A stretch of 49,099 nucleotides of DNA. It comes from Nocardia asiatica NBRC 100129. Its GTDB lineage: Bacteria > Actinomycetota > Actinomycetes > Mycobacteriales > Mycobacteriaceae. Both the position numbers and the translations under genes were made by a program. The notes below the pieces were generated by a model. That model did not search any database and had not been told where the DNA came from. It saw nothing but the letters and a program-made list of their open reading frames with translations. Shown here piece after piece: positions 1 to 7,271 of the stretch. The stretch's first letter is position 1; every line of letters starts with the position of its first letter. The stretch is from contig NZ_BAFS01000283.1 of assembly GCF_000308415.1 (NCBI RefSeq), positions 1-49,099 of the forward strand. The letters are read 5' to 3'.

Positions 1-231
1 GGCGCCGGTCGCCCGGGGCAACCGGTCCACGATGTCCTGGGCCTCGCGCCGCACGACCGCCGGGTCCGTTCCGACGGCCTTGAGCAAAGGCGCGGCGATG
101 CCGTCGGTCTGATCCAGCAACGCCACCAGCAAGTGCGCCGGACGAATCTCCGGATTACCCGCCGCGGACGCCGCCTGCAGAGCAGCCGTCAGAGCCGCCT
201 GGGTCTTGGTGGTGGGATTGAACGAGTCCAC
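1..231 (-). CDS. clpB: ATP-dependent disaggregase ClpB, N-terminal part (cut by window edge)
   Basis: These 77 codons encode the start of ClpB, the hexameric AAA+ disaggregase that works with DnaK-DnaJ-GrpE to rescue aggregated protein in the cytoplasm. The product begins VDSFNPTTKTQAALTAAL, which I recognise as nearly identical to the start of mycobacterial ClpB, and continues into the Clp N-domain (PEIRPAHLLVALL). The start is GTG at 231, preceded by a good AGGAAGG ribosome binding site. Only about a tenth of the usual roughly 850 residues lies in the window. The upstream region carries an HspR operator and a SigH-type promoter, so heat- and thiol-stress control is likely. It is divergent from the quinone oxidoreductase gene. 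Confidence 0.93.
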   Translation of the reverse strand, partial: MDSFNPTTKTQAALTAALQAASAAGNPEIRPAHLLVALLDQTDGIAAPLLKAVGTDPAVVRREAQDIVDRLPRATGA

Positions 232-335
232 GAGTCACCTTCCTACTTGTCGATTCGCACGGCGCCGGGCACATCTTCGGACCGAAGCCCTGCTTCGCCT
301 CGCCCGCCTCGACTCGGCGCCGTTCCTTACCGTCC

Positions 336-361
336 AACGTCCGAAAGGTTGAGTCTGTTCC
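336..361 (-). promoter_or_regulatory. SigH-type promoter of clpB
   Basis: On the minus strand GGAAC (361-357) is followed by 17 bases and CGTT (339-336). This matches the SigH/SigR -35/-10 pattern (GGAAY-N17-SGTT) known from actinobacterial heat and disulfide-stress genes. It overlaps the HAIR element, so repressor binding would block it. Assignment is by consensus only. Confidence 0.5.
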
Positions 362-368
362 GCTCAAG
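348..368. promoter_or_regulatory. HAIR operator (HspR-associated inverted repeat) of clpB
   Basis: GTTGAGT-N7-GCTCAAG matches the HAIR consensus CTTGAGT-N7-ACTCAAG with one mismatch per half-site. HspR, encoded at 6852-7271, binds such sites with DnaK as co-repressor in Streptomyces and mycobacteria. The site lies about 115-135 bases upstream of the clpB GTG. The rest of the 232-559 gap shows no further gene. Confidence 0.8.
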
Positions 369-559
369 TTTGAAATTTTCGCCGCGCCGGTGCGACACCG
401 CCGAATCCTGTCGAACGCTACGCCCCGACACCGGCGAATGCGACGATTCGCGACACCTCCGATGCGATGATTCCGCACGTCGGCGGGCTTCGGATGCCTA
501 CGATGACCACGGCCGTCACTTGTTGCAGCACTCTTCAGCCCGAATCAAGGAGCGAATGG

Positions 560-1495
560 ATGCGCGCGATCGTGGTACGGAAGTTCGGAGCGACGCCGGA
601 ACTGGCCGAGATGCCGATGCCCGAGCCGGGGCCGGGAGCCGTGCGGGTCCAACTCCAGGCGGCCGGGGTGAATCCCTTCGACCGGAAAGTGGCCGCGGGA
701 ATCCTGGAAGGCAAACTGCCGCATGATTTCCCGATGATCCTCGGGGTGGACGGCGCGGGCACCGTAGCCACGCTCGGCGCGGGCGTCAGCCGCTTCGCCG
801 TCGGCGACCGGGTGGTCGGCAAGTTCCTCACCCCGCCGGTGGGCCACGGCAGCTTCGCGGAGTACGCCGTGCTGCCGGAAGGCGGCACGCTGGTGCCGAT
901 CCCGCCGGGGGTGCCGACCGTCGCGGCCGCGGCGCTGCCGACCGCGGGCGTGACCGCGCAGGACCTGGTGGACGCCACGCACATCGAGCCCGGCCAGACG
1001 GTGCTGATCGTGGGCGCGACCGGCGGCGTCGGCTCCTTCCTGGTGCAACTGGCCAATATCGCGGGCGCGCACGTCATCGCGACGGCGCGCGGTAGCTCCG
1101 CCGACCAGATGACCCGCCTCGGCGCGGCCCAGACGGTGGACTACACCGCCGGCCCGGTGCGCGACCAGGTCGCGGCCGCGCACCCGGACGGCATCGACGT
1201 CCTGTTCGACCTGGTGAGCCCGCCGGAGGCGCTCGCGGAGCTGACCACGCTGGTCCGTGACGGCGGCACGGTCTACTCCACCACCTTCGCCGCCGACGAG
1301 GACGCCTTGCGGGCGCGGTCGATCAAGGGCGGCAACATCGAATCGCAGGGCAAGGCGCCCGAGTTGGCCCGGCTGATCCAGCGGGTCGCGGCCGGTGACG
1401 TGGTCGTGCCGATCGACGCGACCGTCCCCCTCGCGGAGGGGCCCGCGGTCATCGGAGCGCCAGGGGCGCGCGGCAAGACCGTGCTGGCCATCTGA
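560..1495 (+). CDS. NADPH:quinone oxidoreductase-like protein (zinc-independent MDR family)
   Basis: A 311-residue medium-chain dehydrogenase/reductase of the quinone oxidoreductase (zeta-crystallin) branch, expected to reduce quinones or enones with NADPH in the cytosol. An N-terminal GroES-like fold (AAGVNPFDRKV) lacks the zinc-ligand cysteines of alcohol dehydrogenases. A Rossmann motif GATGGVGSF lies near residues 151-159. The reading frame is open upstream to 467, but ATG at 560 is preferred because AAGGAG sits 7 bases before it and the protein then begins MRAIVVRKFG, as in the family. The next gene follows after 47 bases and may be co-transcribed. The physiological substrate cannot be read from the sequence. 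Confidence 0.85.
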   Translation: MRAIVVRKFGATPELAEMPMPEPGPGAVRVQLQAAGVNPFDRKVAAGILEGKLPHDFPMILGVDGAGTVATLGAGVSRFAVGDRVVGKFLTPPVGHGSFAEYAVLPEGGTLVPIPPGVPTVAAAALPTAGVTAQDLVDATHIEPGQTVLIVGATGGVGSFLVQLANIAGAHVIATARGSSADQMTRLGAAQTVDYTAGPVRDQVAAAHPDGIDVLFDLVSPPEALAELTTLVRDGGTVYSTTFAADEDALRARSIKGGNIESQGKAPELARLIQRVAAGDVVVPIDATVPLAEGPAVIGAPGARGKTVLAI

Positions 1496-1542
1496 GCCGG
1501 ACGGCGGCTCGGCCGTCCCCACGAGACCACCGGAGGTGTGCG

Positions 1543-2430
1543 ATGAGCACCCGACCGCCCGAGTTCGGCCTGTTCCTGATCCCCGAGGCCGACGACTTCC
1601 GCAGGCTCGCCGAGCTGAGCGTGTACGCGGACGTGTCCGGACTCGACCTGATCGGCATCCAGGACCATCCCTACCAGCGCCGCTTTCTGGACACCTGGAC
1701 CCTGATCACCGCTCTCGCCGGACGGACCGAACGGATCACCTTCTTCCCGGACGTGGCGAACCTGCCGTTGCGCCACCCCGCACTGCTCGCGAAGGCCGTC
1801 GCCTCGCTCGACATCATCAGCGACGGCCGCATCCAGCTCGGCCTCGGCGCGGGCGCGTTCTGGGACGCCGTCGCCGGGATGGGCGGCCCGCGCCGCAGCG
1901 GCGGCGCGGCGGTGCGCGCGCTGGCCGAGGCGATCGCGGTGATCCGCGCCCTGTGGTGGAGCGAGTCGCGGTCGGTACGGGTGCCCGGGGTCCACTACTC
2001 CCTCGCGGGCGCGCATCCGGGCCCGCGCCCGCGTCATCATCCCGGCATCTGGCTCGGCGCGAAGGGGCCGCGGATGCTCGAACTGACCGGGCGCGTCGCC
2101 GACGGGTGGGTGCCGTCGGCGGCGTGGGCGCCGCCGGAGTTCCTCGCCGAAGCGGGCAGGCGCATCGATGACGCCGCCGCGGCCGCGGACCGCGACCCGC
2201 TGTCGGTGCGGCGGGTGCTGAACGTGTCGGGAACCATCACCGCCGACGGGTCCGATCGCGGCTTCCTGGAAGGCCCGCCCGAGCGCTGGGCCGACGATCT
2301 GCTGGCGCTGCACCGCGACCAGCGCATCGACGGATTCGTCTTCTGGCCGACCGAAGGGGAACCGGTCGAGCAGATCCGTCGTTATACCGAGCAGGTCGTG
2401 CCCGCGGTCCGTACCGCCGCCGGGTCCTGA
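1543..2430 (+). CDS. LLM class flavin-dependent oxidoreductase
   Basis: A 295-residue TIM-barrel protein of the bacterial luciferase-like monooxygenase family, using FMN or coenzyme F420. Family features are the FGLFLIP first strand, IGIQDHPYQ, the LDIISDGRIQLGLGAG segment, and a C-terminal region that typically closes the flavin pocket. The ATG at 1543 has a strong GGAGGT seven bases upstream. It lies downstream of the quinone oxidoreductase on the same strand, suggesting a two-gene redox operon. F420 use is common for such proteins in Nocardia and mycobacteria but cannot be decided from this sequence. Substrate unknown. Confidence 0.85.
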   Translation: MSTRPPEFGLFLIPEADDFRRLAELSVYADVSGLDLIGIQDHPYQRRFLDTWTLITALAGRTERITFFPDVANLPLRHPALLAKAVASLDIISDGRIQLGLGAGAFWDAVAGMGGPRRSGGAAVRALAEAIAVIRALWWSESRSVRVPGVHYSLAGAHPGPRPRHHPGIWLGAKGPRMLELTGRVADGWVPSAAWAPPEFLAEAGRRIDDAAAAADRDPLSVRRVLNVSGTITADGSDRGFLEGPPERWADDLLALHRDQRIDGFVFWPTEGEPVEQIRRYTEQVVPAVRTAAGS

Positions 2431-2446
2431 CCGGCCGGGACCGGCG

Positions 2447-2467
2447 CCTTTCCACACCGGGGAAAGG
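2447..2467 (+). terminator. possible terminator hairpin after the LLM oxidoreductase gene
   Basis: CCTTTCC (2447-2453) pairs perfectly with GGAAAGG (2461-2467) around a 7-base loop, just after the stop at 2430. There is no T-run, so it may only attenuate or stabilise the message. The rest of the 2431-2735 gap holds no clear gene; it should contain the flavohemoglobin promoter, which I could not place with confidence. Confidence 0.35.
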
Positions 2468-2735
2468 TCCGGATCTCCGGCGCGGCTCGCCCGCGGTCCC
2501 GCTCGTGACGGGTCGGCGACGTCCGCCGTTTGCCCGCCGATTACCGTTTGGCCGGGACTTATGGCACCGAGGGCGCAGCAGGACGTAGTCCGTCTGTCGC
2601 CCGCGCCCGGCCGAAGCGAAGGTGAAGGTACGCCTATACCCACACGACCACGGCATTTTCGGGGATACTTGTCGGCGGGAGACCGCCGGTAACGGGTATG
2701 TCCCCGCAGAACTGAGGGAAAGGAAGCTCCACGTC

Positions 2736-3893
2736 GTGGATGCGCGTTCGGCTGCGCTGGTCCGCGCCAATTTCCGTTCGGTGATCGAGTCGCCGAATGG
2801 ACCCGAGCGGTTGGTCAGTGCGTTCTACGGACATTTGTTCGCCGAGAACCCACGGCTGCGCGAATTGTTCCCGCCCGCCATGGAGATGCAGGCCAAGCGG
2901 ATCGCCACGGCCATTCAGTATGTGCTCGATCACCTGGAGGACTGGGACCGGGCGCAGAAATTCCTGGAGCAACTCGCTCGCGACCATCGCAAGTACGGCG
3001 TGGAGGCCGCGCACTACGACGTGGCGGGCCGCGCGTTGCTCGCGGCGTTCCGCGCCTACAACGGCGCGGCCTGGAACCGGAGCCTGGAGGAGGGCTGGCG
3101 CGACATCACCATCCTGATCTCCGCGTCGATGGCCATCGGGGCGAACTCCGACAAGTCGCAGCCGGTGTGGGAGGCCACGGTGGTCGGCCATCGCCGCGTC
3201 CTCGAGGACTTGGCCATCGTGCGCCTGCAGTCCGATGGACCGGTGCCCTACCAGGCCGGGCAGTACGTGCCGGTGACGATTCCGCAGCGCCCGAAGATGT
3301 GGCGTTATTTCTCTCCCGCGATTCCGTCCAACCCGTACGGCGAGATCGAGTTCCACGTGCGGAAGATCCGCGGCGGCTGGGTGAGCCCCGCGATCGTCAA
3401 CGAGACCAGGGTGGGCGACCGGTGGCGGATCGCGGGCCCGCTCGGCGGACTGCACGTCGACCGGGACAGCGGCCGCGACGTGCTCATGATCGGCGCGGGC
3501 ACCGGCATCGCGCCGCTGCGCGCCCAGCTGATCGAGATGGGCCAGCGCGGCATCAACCCGCGGGTGCACTTCTTCATCGGCGGCCGCTACCCGTGCGACC
3601 TGTACGACGTGGAGAACATGTGGCAGCTCTCGCAGAGCAACCCGTGGTTGACCATCGTCCCGGTCTGCGAGCAGAAGTCCAATCCGTGGTGGTACCCGCA
3701 TCCGCCGCAGGACGCACCGTACGGCATGCACCGGCGCCTGATCGGTAACCTTGGCGCCGTGGTCGCGAGCTTCGGCGCGTGGGCGGACCGCCAGATCCAG
3801 ATCGCCGGCTCGGCCCGGATGATCGCGGACACCCGGCGCGCGCTGCTCGCGGTCGGCACGCCGGAGCAGAACATCAGCTGCGACCCTGTGTAA
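2736..3893 (+). CDS. type II flavohemoglobin (globin-FAD-NAD fusion)
   Basis: A 385-residue fusion of a globin (about 1-135), an FAD-binding domain (about 150-250) and an NAD-binding domain (about 255-385). Haem residues are visible: Tyr31 (B10), Gln52 (E7) and proximal His84 in RDHRKYG. The flavin motif is WRYFSP rather than the RxYS of classical Hmp, a change typical of actinobacterial type II proteins such as Rv0385. Those are reported to transfer electrons from D-lactate or disulfide-linked substrates rather than act as efficient NO dioxygenases. The frame is open from 2622, but GTG at 2736 is chosen because it aligns with the ATG of the paralogue at 6325 and has GAAAGGAAG upstream. In M. 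tuberculosis the orthologue also sits next to clpB. Confidence 0.88.
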   Translation: MDARSAALVRANFRSVIESPNGPERLVSAFYGHLFAENPRLRELFPPAMEMQAKRIATAIQYVLDHLEDWDRAQKFLEQLARDHRKYGVEAAHYDVAGRALLAAFRAYNGAAWNRSLEEGWRDITILISASMAIGANSDKSQPVWEATVVGHRRVLEDLAIVRLQSDGPVPYQAGQYVPVTIPQRPKMWRYFSPAIPSNPYGEIEFHVRKIRGGWVSPAIVNETRVGDRWRIAGPLGGLHVDRDSGRDVLMIGAGTGIAPLRAQLIEMGQRGINPRVHFFIGGRYPCDLYDVENMWQLSQSNPWLTIVPVCEQKSNPWWYPHPPQDAPYGMHRRLIGNLGAVVASFGAWADRQIQIAGSARMIADTRRALLAVGTPEQNISCDPV

Positions 3894-3907
3894 CGAAGGA
3901 GGCCCCG

Positions 3908-4687
3908 TTGGGGGATCCGAGCATGCTCGGTAACGGCGCGCATCAGGCGCCGGAGTGGACCTCGACCGTCGTCGGTCATCATCGGCTGCGTCACGATCTC
4001 GCGGTGATCCGCCTGATCGGCGAGTTCGTGCCGTTCGCCGCGGGCCAGTCGGTCGAGGTGCGGGTGCCACAGCATCCCGGCGTGCGGCGCAGGTTCTCGC
4101 CCGCGCTGCCGCCCTCGCTGGACGGTAAGCTGGAGTTCCACGTGCGCACCGTTCCCGGCGGCTGGTGCAGCGGCGCGATCGTGGCCGACACCCAGCCGGG
4201 TGACGAGTGGCGGATCGGCGCTCCGCTCGGCGGGTTCTGGGTCGACCCGGACGGCGACGAGGTGGTGATGATCGCGGGCGGCACCGGATTGGCGCCGATG
4301 CGCGCGCAGATCCTGGAACTGGCGCGCAAGCCGTCGCCGCCGCCCACCTACCTCTTCGTCGGCGGGCGGTCCCCCCGCGACCTGTACGCCGCCGACATGC
4401 TGTACTTGCTGGCCGCCGAACTGCCGTGGCTCACCGTGATTCCGGTGGTCGAGAGCTTGGACGACCCGGACTGGGTCGACGAGTGGTACGAGCAGTCCCG
4501 CGTCGACATCGGCTTCCCGCCCGACGACCTGCTGTACGGCACGCTCGCCGACGTCCTCGGCTCGCACGGCGCCTTCCACGAGCACCAAGTGCTCGTCTGC
4601 GGCTCCCCCGCCATGGTCCAGACCACCGTCGACCGCCTCCTCGCAACCGGAACACCCCCGGAGCGAATCCAATTCGAGGGCCTCTGA
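3908..4687 (+). CDS. ferredoxin-NADP reductase-like protein, globin-less relative of the preceding flavohemoglobin
   Basis: A 259-residue flavoprotein containing only the FAD and NAD halves of the flavohemoglobin layout. It runs in parallel with the upstream protein: EWTSTVVGHHRL, FAAGQSVEV, RRFSPALP, FHVRTVPGGW, IAGGTGLAPMRAQ, FVGGRSPRDLY and a PAMVQTTV C-terminus. It lacks any globin domain and looks like a partial duplication of the neighbour. The best start is TTG at 3908, placed 5 bases after AAGGAGG; the next in-frame ATG (3923) is 20 bases from that site, too far. It lies 14 bases after the flavohemoglobin stop, so the two are very probably co-translated. The electron acceptor could be the neighbouring globin or an unrelated protein. 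Confidence 0.82.
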   Translation: MGDPSMLGNGAHQAPEWTSTVVGHHRLRHDLAVIRLIGEFVPFAAGQSVEVRVPQHPGVRRRFSPALPPSLDGKLEFHVRTVPGGWCSGAIVADTQPGDEWRIGAPLGGFWVDPDGDEVVMIAGGTGLAPMRAQILELARKPSPPPTYLFVGGRSPRDLYAADMLYLLAAELPWLTVIPVVESLDDPDWVDEWYEQSRVDIGFPPDDLLYGTLADVLGSHGAFHEHQVLVCGSPAMVQTTVDRLLATGTPPERIQFEGL

Positions 4688-4789
4688 CCGATCCGCAGAC
4701 CCGAAACCGACGCGCCGCCGGAACCTCCTGTACCGACCGAGGGCGACCACTCAACTCTGCGTAAACGGGCAGACCACCCACGCCCGCCC

Positions 4790-5020
4790 AAGGTCGGACC
4801 ACTGCCCCGTTACGCACCACAGCGCCCTCTTCAGGTTCCGAGCGGCGCAAGACCGAGCAAAGGCCCGCTCACGGCCCGGCTCAAACCGAACCACTGCCCG
4901 TCTGCCGACCAACCGACAACGGCGCGCCCCCAGTCCAACGCGCACCACCCACGCGCCCAGCGCACCTCAACGACGACTTTCGAGCGAAGCGAGACCGAGC
5001 ATCCGCCGTTCGCGGCCCGG
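4790..5020. repeat. degenerate direct repeats in the convergent intergenic region
   Basis: Two related blocks, around 4845-4885 and 4980-5025, share the pattern gcgaGACCGAGCa...CGGCCCGGCTC, and flanking words (CCACCCACGC, ACCACTGCCC) also recur. No convincing reading frame occupies the 4688-5155 gap. The blocks precede the large palindrome at 5009-5102. Confidence 0.5.
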
Positions 5021-5102
5021 CTCGCGTTTGCGCGGCCGCCGCGCAAGCGACGAAGGAGCAAGCGGCGGCCGCGCAAACGCGAGCCCCAAAGGGGCCGCGA
5101 AC
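5009..5102. repeat. large inverted repeat between convergent genes (24-bp perfect arms)
   Basis: The arms 5019-5042 and 5062-5085 are perfect 24-base reverse complements around a 19-base loop. A further 10-base pair of arms (5009-5018 with 5092-5101) extends the stem after a small one-sided bulge. It lies between the reductase gene ending at 4687 (+) and the flavohemoglobin ending at 5156 (-), so a bidirectional transcription block is plausible. It has no T-runs and could equally be a small mobile palindromic element. Confidence 0.75.
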
Positions 5103-5155
5103 ACGCAGCGCCGCAGGCGCTGCCAATCAAACACAGCCCGCGAAGGCGCGGCAAA

Positions 5156-6325
5156 TCAGAACAACGGATCGTGGCGGATGTTCTTGGCGAGCGTTCCCGC
5201 CGCCATGAGGCGAAACTTGGTGGTCTGCACCATCGAGGGCGATCCGACGATCTGTACGTCGCGGTCGGACCAGGCGCCGAAGCTCGCGACGACCTTGCCG
5301 ATCTGGCCGGTGATGCGGGGTTCCAGGCCGGGCAATGTGGTGCGGGGCTCGTCGGGTTCGGCGTACCACCACGGGTTCTCGTCGTGCTCGCTGACCGGTG
5401 TGACGGTGAGCCAGCGGTTGGCCATCGCCAGTTTGCTCAGCGTTTCCAGGTCGTAGAGGTCGCAGGGGTGGTGACCGCCGACGAACAGGTGCACCTTCGG
5501 GTTGGTCCGCCGCAGCGCCATCGACATCAGTTGCGCGCGCAGCGGCGCGATCCCGGTGCCGCAGCCGACCATCAGCATCTTGCGTTTGGTGTTGCGCGGA
5601 ACGCCGAGGCCGCCCAGTGGCGAGCCGAGCAGCCATTGGTCGCCGACGACGGTCTGGCCGACGATGGCCGAACTGACCCAGCCGCCCAGCACGCCGCGCA
5701 CGTGGAACTCGATCTCGCCGTCGGCGTTCGCGGGCACGGCGGGCGAGAGATAGCGCCACATGCGCGGGCGGGAGGGTATCTGCACGCTCAGGTACTGGCC
5801 TGCGGCGTAGCGCATCGGCTGGTCCAATTGCAGCCGGACGATGACCAGATTGCGCAGCACTTCGCGGCGCTCGACCACGGTGCCGGTCCAGACCGACGGC
5901 GTGGTCTCCTTCTCCGCCGCGCCGATCATGGTGTCGGCGATGATCTTCAGGCCCTCGTCCCAGGCCCGGTCGACCTCGTCGGTCCACATCTCGGTGCCTG
6001 CGAACACCTTGACGGCGGTCTTCAGCGCGGTGGACACGGCGGTGTAGTGCGCGGGCTGCACGCCGTACTTGCGATGGTCCCTACCGAGCTGGGCCAGGAA
6101 CGGCAGCAGTTTGTCGGGCTCCTCCAACCGGTCCAGCGCGTAGGAGATCGCCTTGACCAGGCGATCGCGTTGGGCGTCCATCGCGGCCGGGAAGAAATCG
6201 CGGACGTGCGGGTAGTCGGTGAACAAGATCGCGTAGAACGATCTCGCCAGTTTCTCCGGACCCCCGTCTTCCGCAGCAACCGCCTTGAACGTCGTTCTGA
6301 TCAAAGCGACAGTGCGTGAATCCAT
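5156..6325 (-). CDS. type II flavohemoglobin, second copy
   Basis: A 389-residue paralogue of the 2736-3893 product with the same globin-FAD-NAD order. Tyr31 (B10), Gln52 (E7) and proximal His84 (GRDHRKYG) fall at identical positions. The flavin motif is WRYLSPA and the nucleotide motif VGCGTGIAPLRAQ. The frame extends to 6391, but ATG at 6325 gives the family start MDSRTVALIRTTF, aligned with the GTG of the other copy; the ribosome binding site is weak. The globin is as complete as in the first copy, so both should bind haem. It faces the first copy across a 468-base gap and has its own upstream region, so the two copies can be regulated separately. Confidence 0.88.
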   Translation of the reverse strand: MDSRTVALIRTTFKAVAAEDGGPEKLARSFYAILFTDYPHVRDFFPAAMDAQRDRLVKAISYALDRLEEPDKLLPFLAQLGRDHRKYGVQPAHYTAVSTALKTAVKVFAGTEMWTDEVDRAWDEGLKIIADTMIGAAEKETTPSVWTGTVVERREVLRNLVIVRLQLDQPMRYAAGQYLSVQIPSRPRMWRYLSPAVPANADGEIEFHVRGVLGGWVSSAIVGQTVVGDQWLLGSPLGGLGVPRNTKRKMLMVGCGTGIAPLRAQLMSMALRRTNPKVHLFVGGHHPCDLYDLETLSKLAMANRWLTVTPVSEHDENPWWYAEPDEPRTTLPGLEPRITGQIGKVVASFGAWSDRDVQIVGSPSMVQTTKFRLMAAGTLAKNIRHDPLF

Positions 6326-6449
6326 TGATCTCACAACCCCATTTCGCACTCGTTCACGAACCATGCCGACGAGTGAGGTGCTGCGGGCCACTCGACAGCA
6401 GCCGATGGGAAGGAGTGTAGGCGAGGTTTGCCAGCTACGGAATATTTCG

Positions 6450-6478
6450 ATTGGATATCAAGCGTGTAATTTCGTCAA
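6450..6478 (-). promoter_or_regulatory. candidate promoter for the second flavohemoglobin
   Basis: On the minus strand TTGACG (6478-6473), a 17-base spacer and TCCAAT (6455-6450) resemble a SigA promoter in a locally AT-rich stretch about 125 bases upstream of the start at 6325. Identified by eye only. Confidence 0.35.
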
Positions 6479-6740
6479 AACCAGGACGCCCAGCGGGACA
6501 CGCCAGAGAAACCGACTGCAAGACGGTGGATCTCCCGCAAAATCAGTCGTAGAACTGCCGAATTCCTATGCGCGGCTTGCGAATTACGTCCCGATTGGTC
6601 TGTTCTAGCGACCTCATGGCAACACCCAAGTAGCCGAATGAAGTGCGAAACGGGCAAACCGCGCCGACACCATCGATCAATCTATGGCGAAAACGTCCAG
6701 TTGATAAGACAACGAAATAACCACTGCCGTACCTCCGCCG

Positions 6741-6755
6741 CTAAACATGTTCTAG
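6741..6755. promoter_or_regulatory. TetR-type operator-like palindrome
   Basis: CTAAACATGTTCTAG is a 15-base palindrome with one mismatched pair. It resembles the AAC-N2-GTT core of KstR/FadR-like TetR operators in mycolic acid bacteria. It sits between the hspR terminator and the second flavohemoglobin, but over 400 bases from that gene, so its target is unclear. Confidence 0.35.
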
Positions 6756-6796
6756 TTTACTGTCAGCAAATGTAAGCGGGGCGGGCCCGAAACGAC

Positions 6797-6842
6797 GACG
6801 GCCCCGGTCTCGGATCGCTGTGCGACCGAGGCCGGGGCCGTC
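6797..6842 (-). terminator. intrinsic terminator of the dnaK operon
   Basis: Two 16-base arms (6797-6812 and 6827-6842) pair with a single G-T wobble around a 14-base loop, starting 10 bases after the hspR stop. A short T-containing tail follows on the minus strand. Confidence 0.85.
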
Positions 6843-6851
6843 ATCGTGCTG

Positions 6852-7271
6852 TTATCGCCGGTGCCTGCTGTCGTCGCGACGATGGCGCGGCTGCCAGACG
6901 ACCAACGCGGTACTGCGTTGCGGCGGGGCGAGATCGGGACGGTACCCGGCCCGGGTCCGCTCCAGTTCGGCCGACAGTTCCGCCACCTGCTGACGCAGTT
7001 CCTCCACCTGATTGGTCAACTCGATGATGCGCTTGATGCCCGCCAGGTTGACACCCTCGTCCTGGGACAGCCGCTGCACCTCGCGCAGCAGCTCGACGTC
7101 CCGGGCCGAGTAGCGCCGCCCACCGCCCGAAGTCCGTTGCGGCGTTACCAGTCCCAGACGGTCATACGTGCGCAGTGTCTGCGCGTGCATGCCGGCCAGC
7201 TGGGCCGCCACCGAGATCATGAAGAACTCGGCGCGCGCCCCGCCGGACGCGTTCTTCGGTTCCGAGGACAT
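6852..7271 (-). CDS. hspR: heat shock repressor HspR (MerR family)
   Basis: A 139-residue MerR-type repressor that binds HAIR sequences and autoregulates the dnaK operon, using DnaK as co-repressor. The core ISVAAQLAGMHAQTLRTYDR is followed by GRRYSARDVELLREVQ and GVNLAGIKRIIEL, which I recognise as HspR. A coiled-coil segment (about 85-110) precedes a basic tail ending in ALVVWQPRHRR. The frame is open to 7286; ATG at 7271 is chosen because it overlaps the dnaJ stop (TGATG) and gives the family-like start MSSEPKNAS. It is the last gene of the operon, followed by a strong terminator. HAIR targets in the window lie upstream of dnaK and clpB. Confidence 0.93.
   Translation of the reverse strand: MSSEPKNASGGARAEFFMISVAAQLAGMHAQTLRTYDRLGLVTPQRTSGGGRRYSARDVELLREVQRLSQDEGVNLAGIKRIIELTNQVEELRQQVAELSAELERTRAGYRPDLAPPQRSTALVVWQPRHRRDDSRHRR

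Larger units (their letters stand above)
6326..6796. other. AT-rich intergenic region without a recognisable gene
   Basis: The stretch between the second flavohemoglobin and the hspR terminator has visibly lower GC content than all neighbouring genes. Short frames in it (6285-6608 plus, 6475-6657 minus) lack coding character and recognisable motifs. It holds a candidate promoter (6450-6478) and a palindrome (6741-6755). Confidence 0.6.

Noticed and set aside
4707..5154. Short frames in the convergent gap after the reductase gene
   Set aside because: They follow repeats and the large palindrome, are Arg-rich, and show no motif; the gap looks non-coding.
6505..6570. tRNA-like stretch with a GCA-containing loop (GACTGCAAGACGG)
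   Set aside because: No T-loop GGTTCGA box and no acceptor stem could be formed; treated as chance resemblance.
6285..6608. 107-codon plus-strand frame across the flavohemoglobin start
   Set aside because: It overlaps the 5' end of a well-supported gene, lacks a ribosome binding site and has no coding-like third-position bias.
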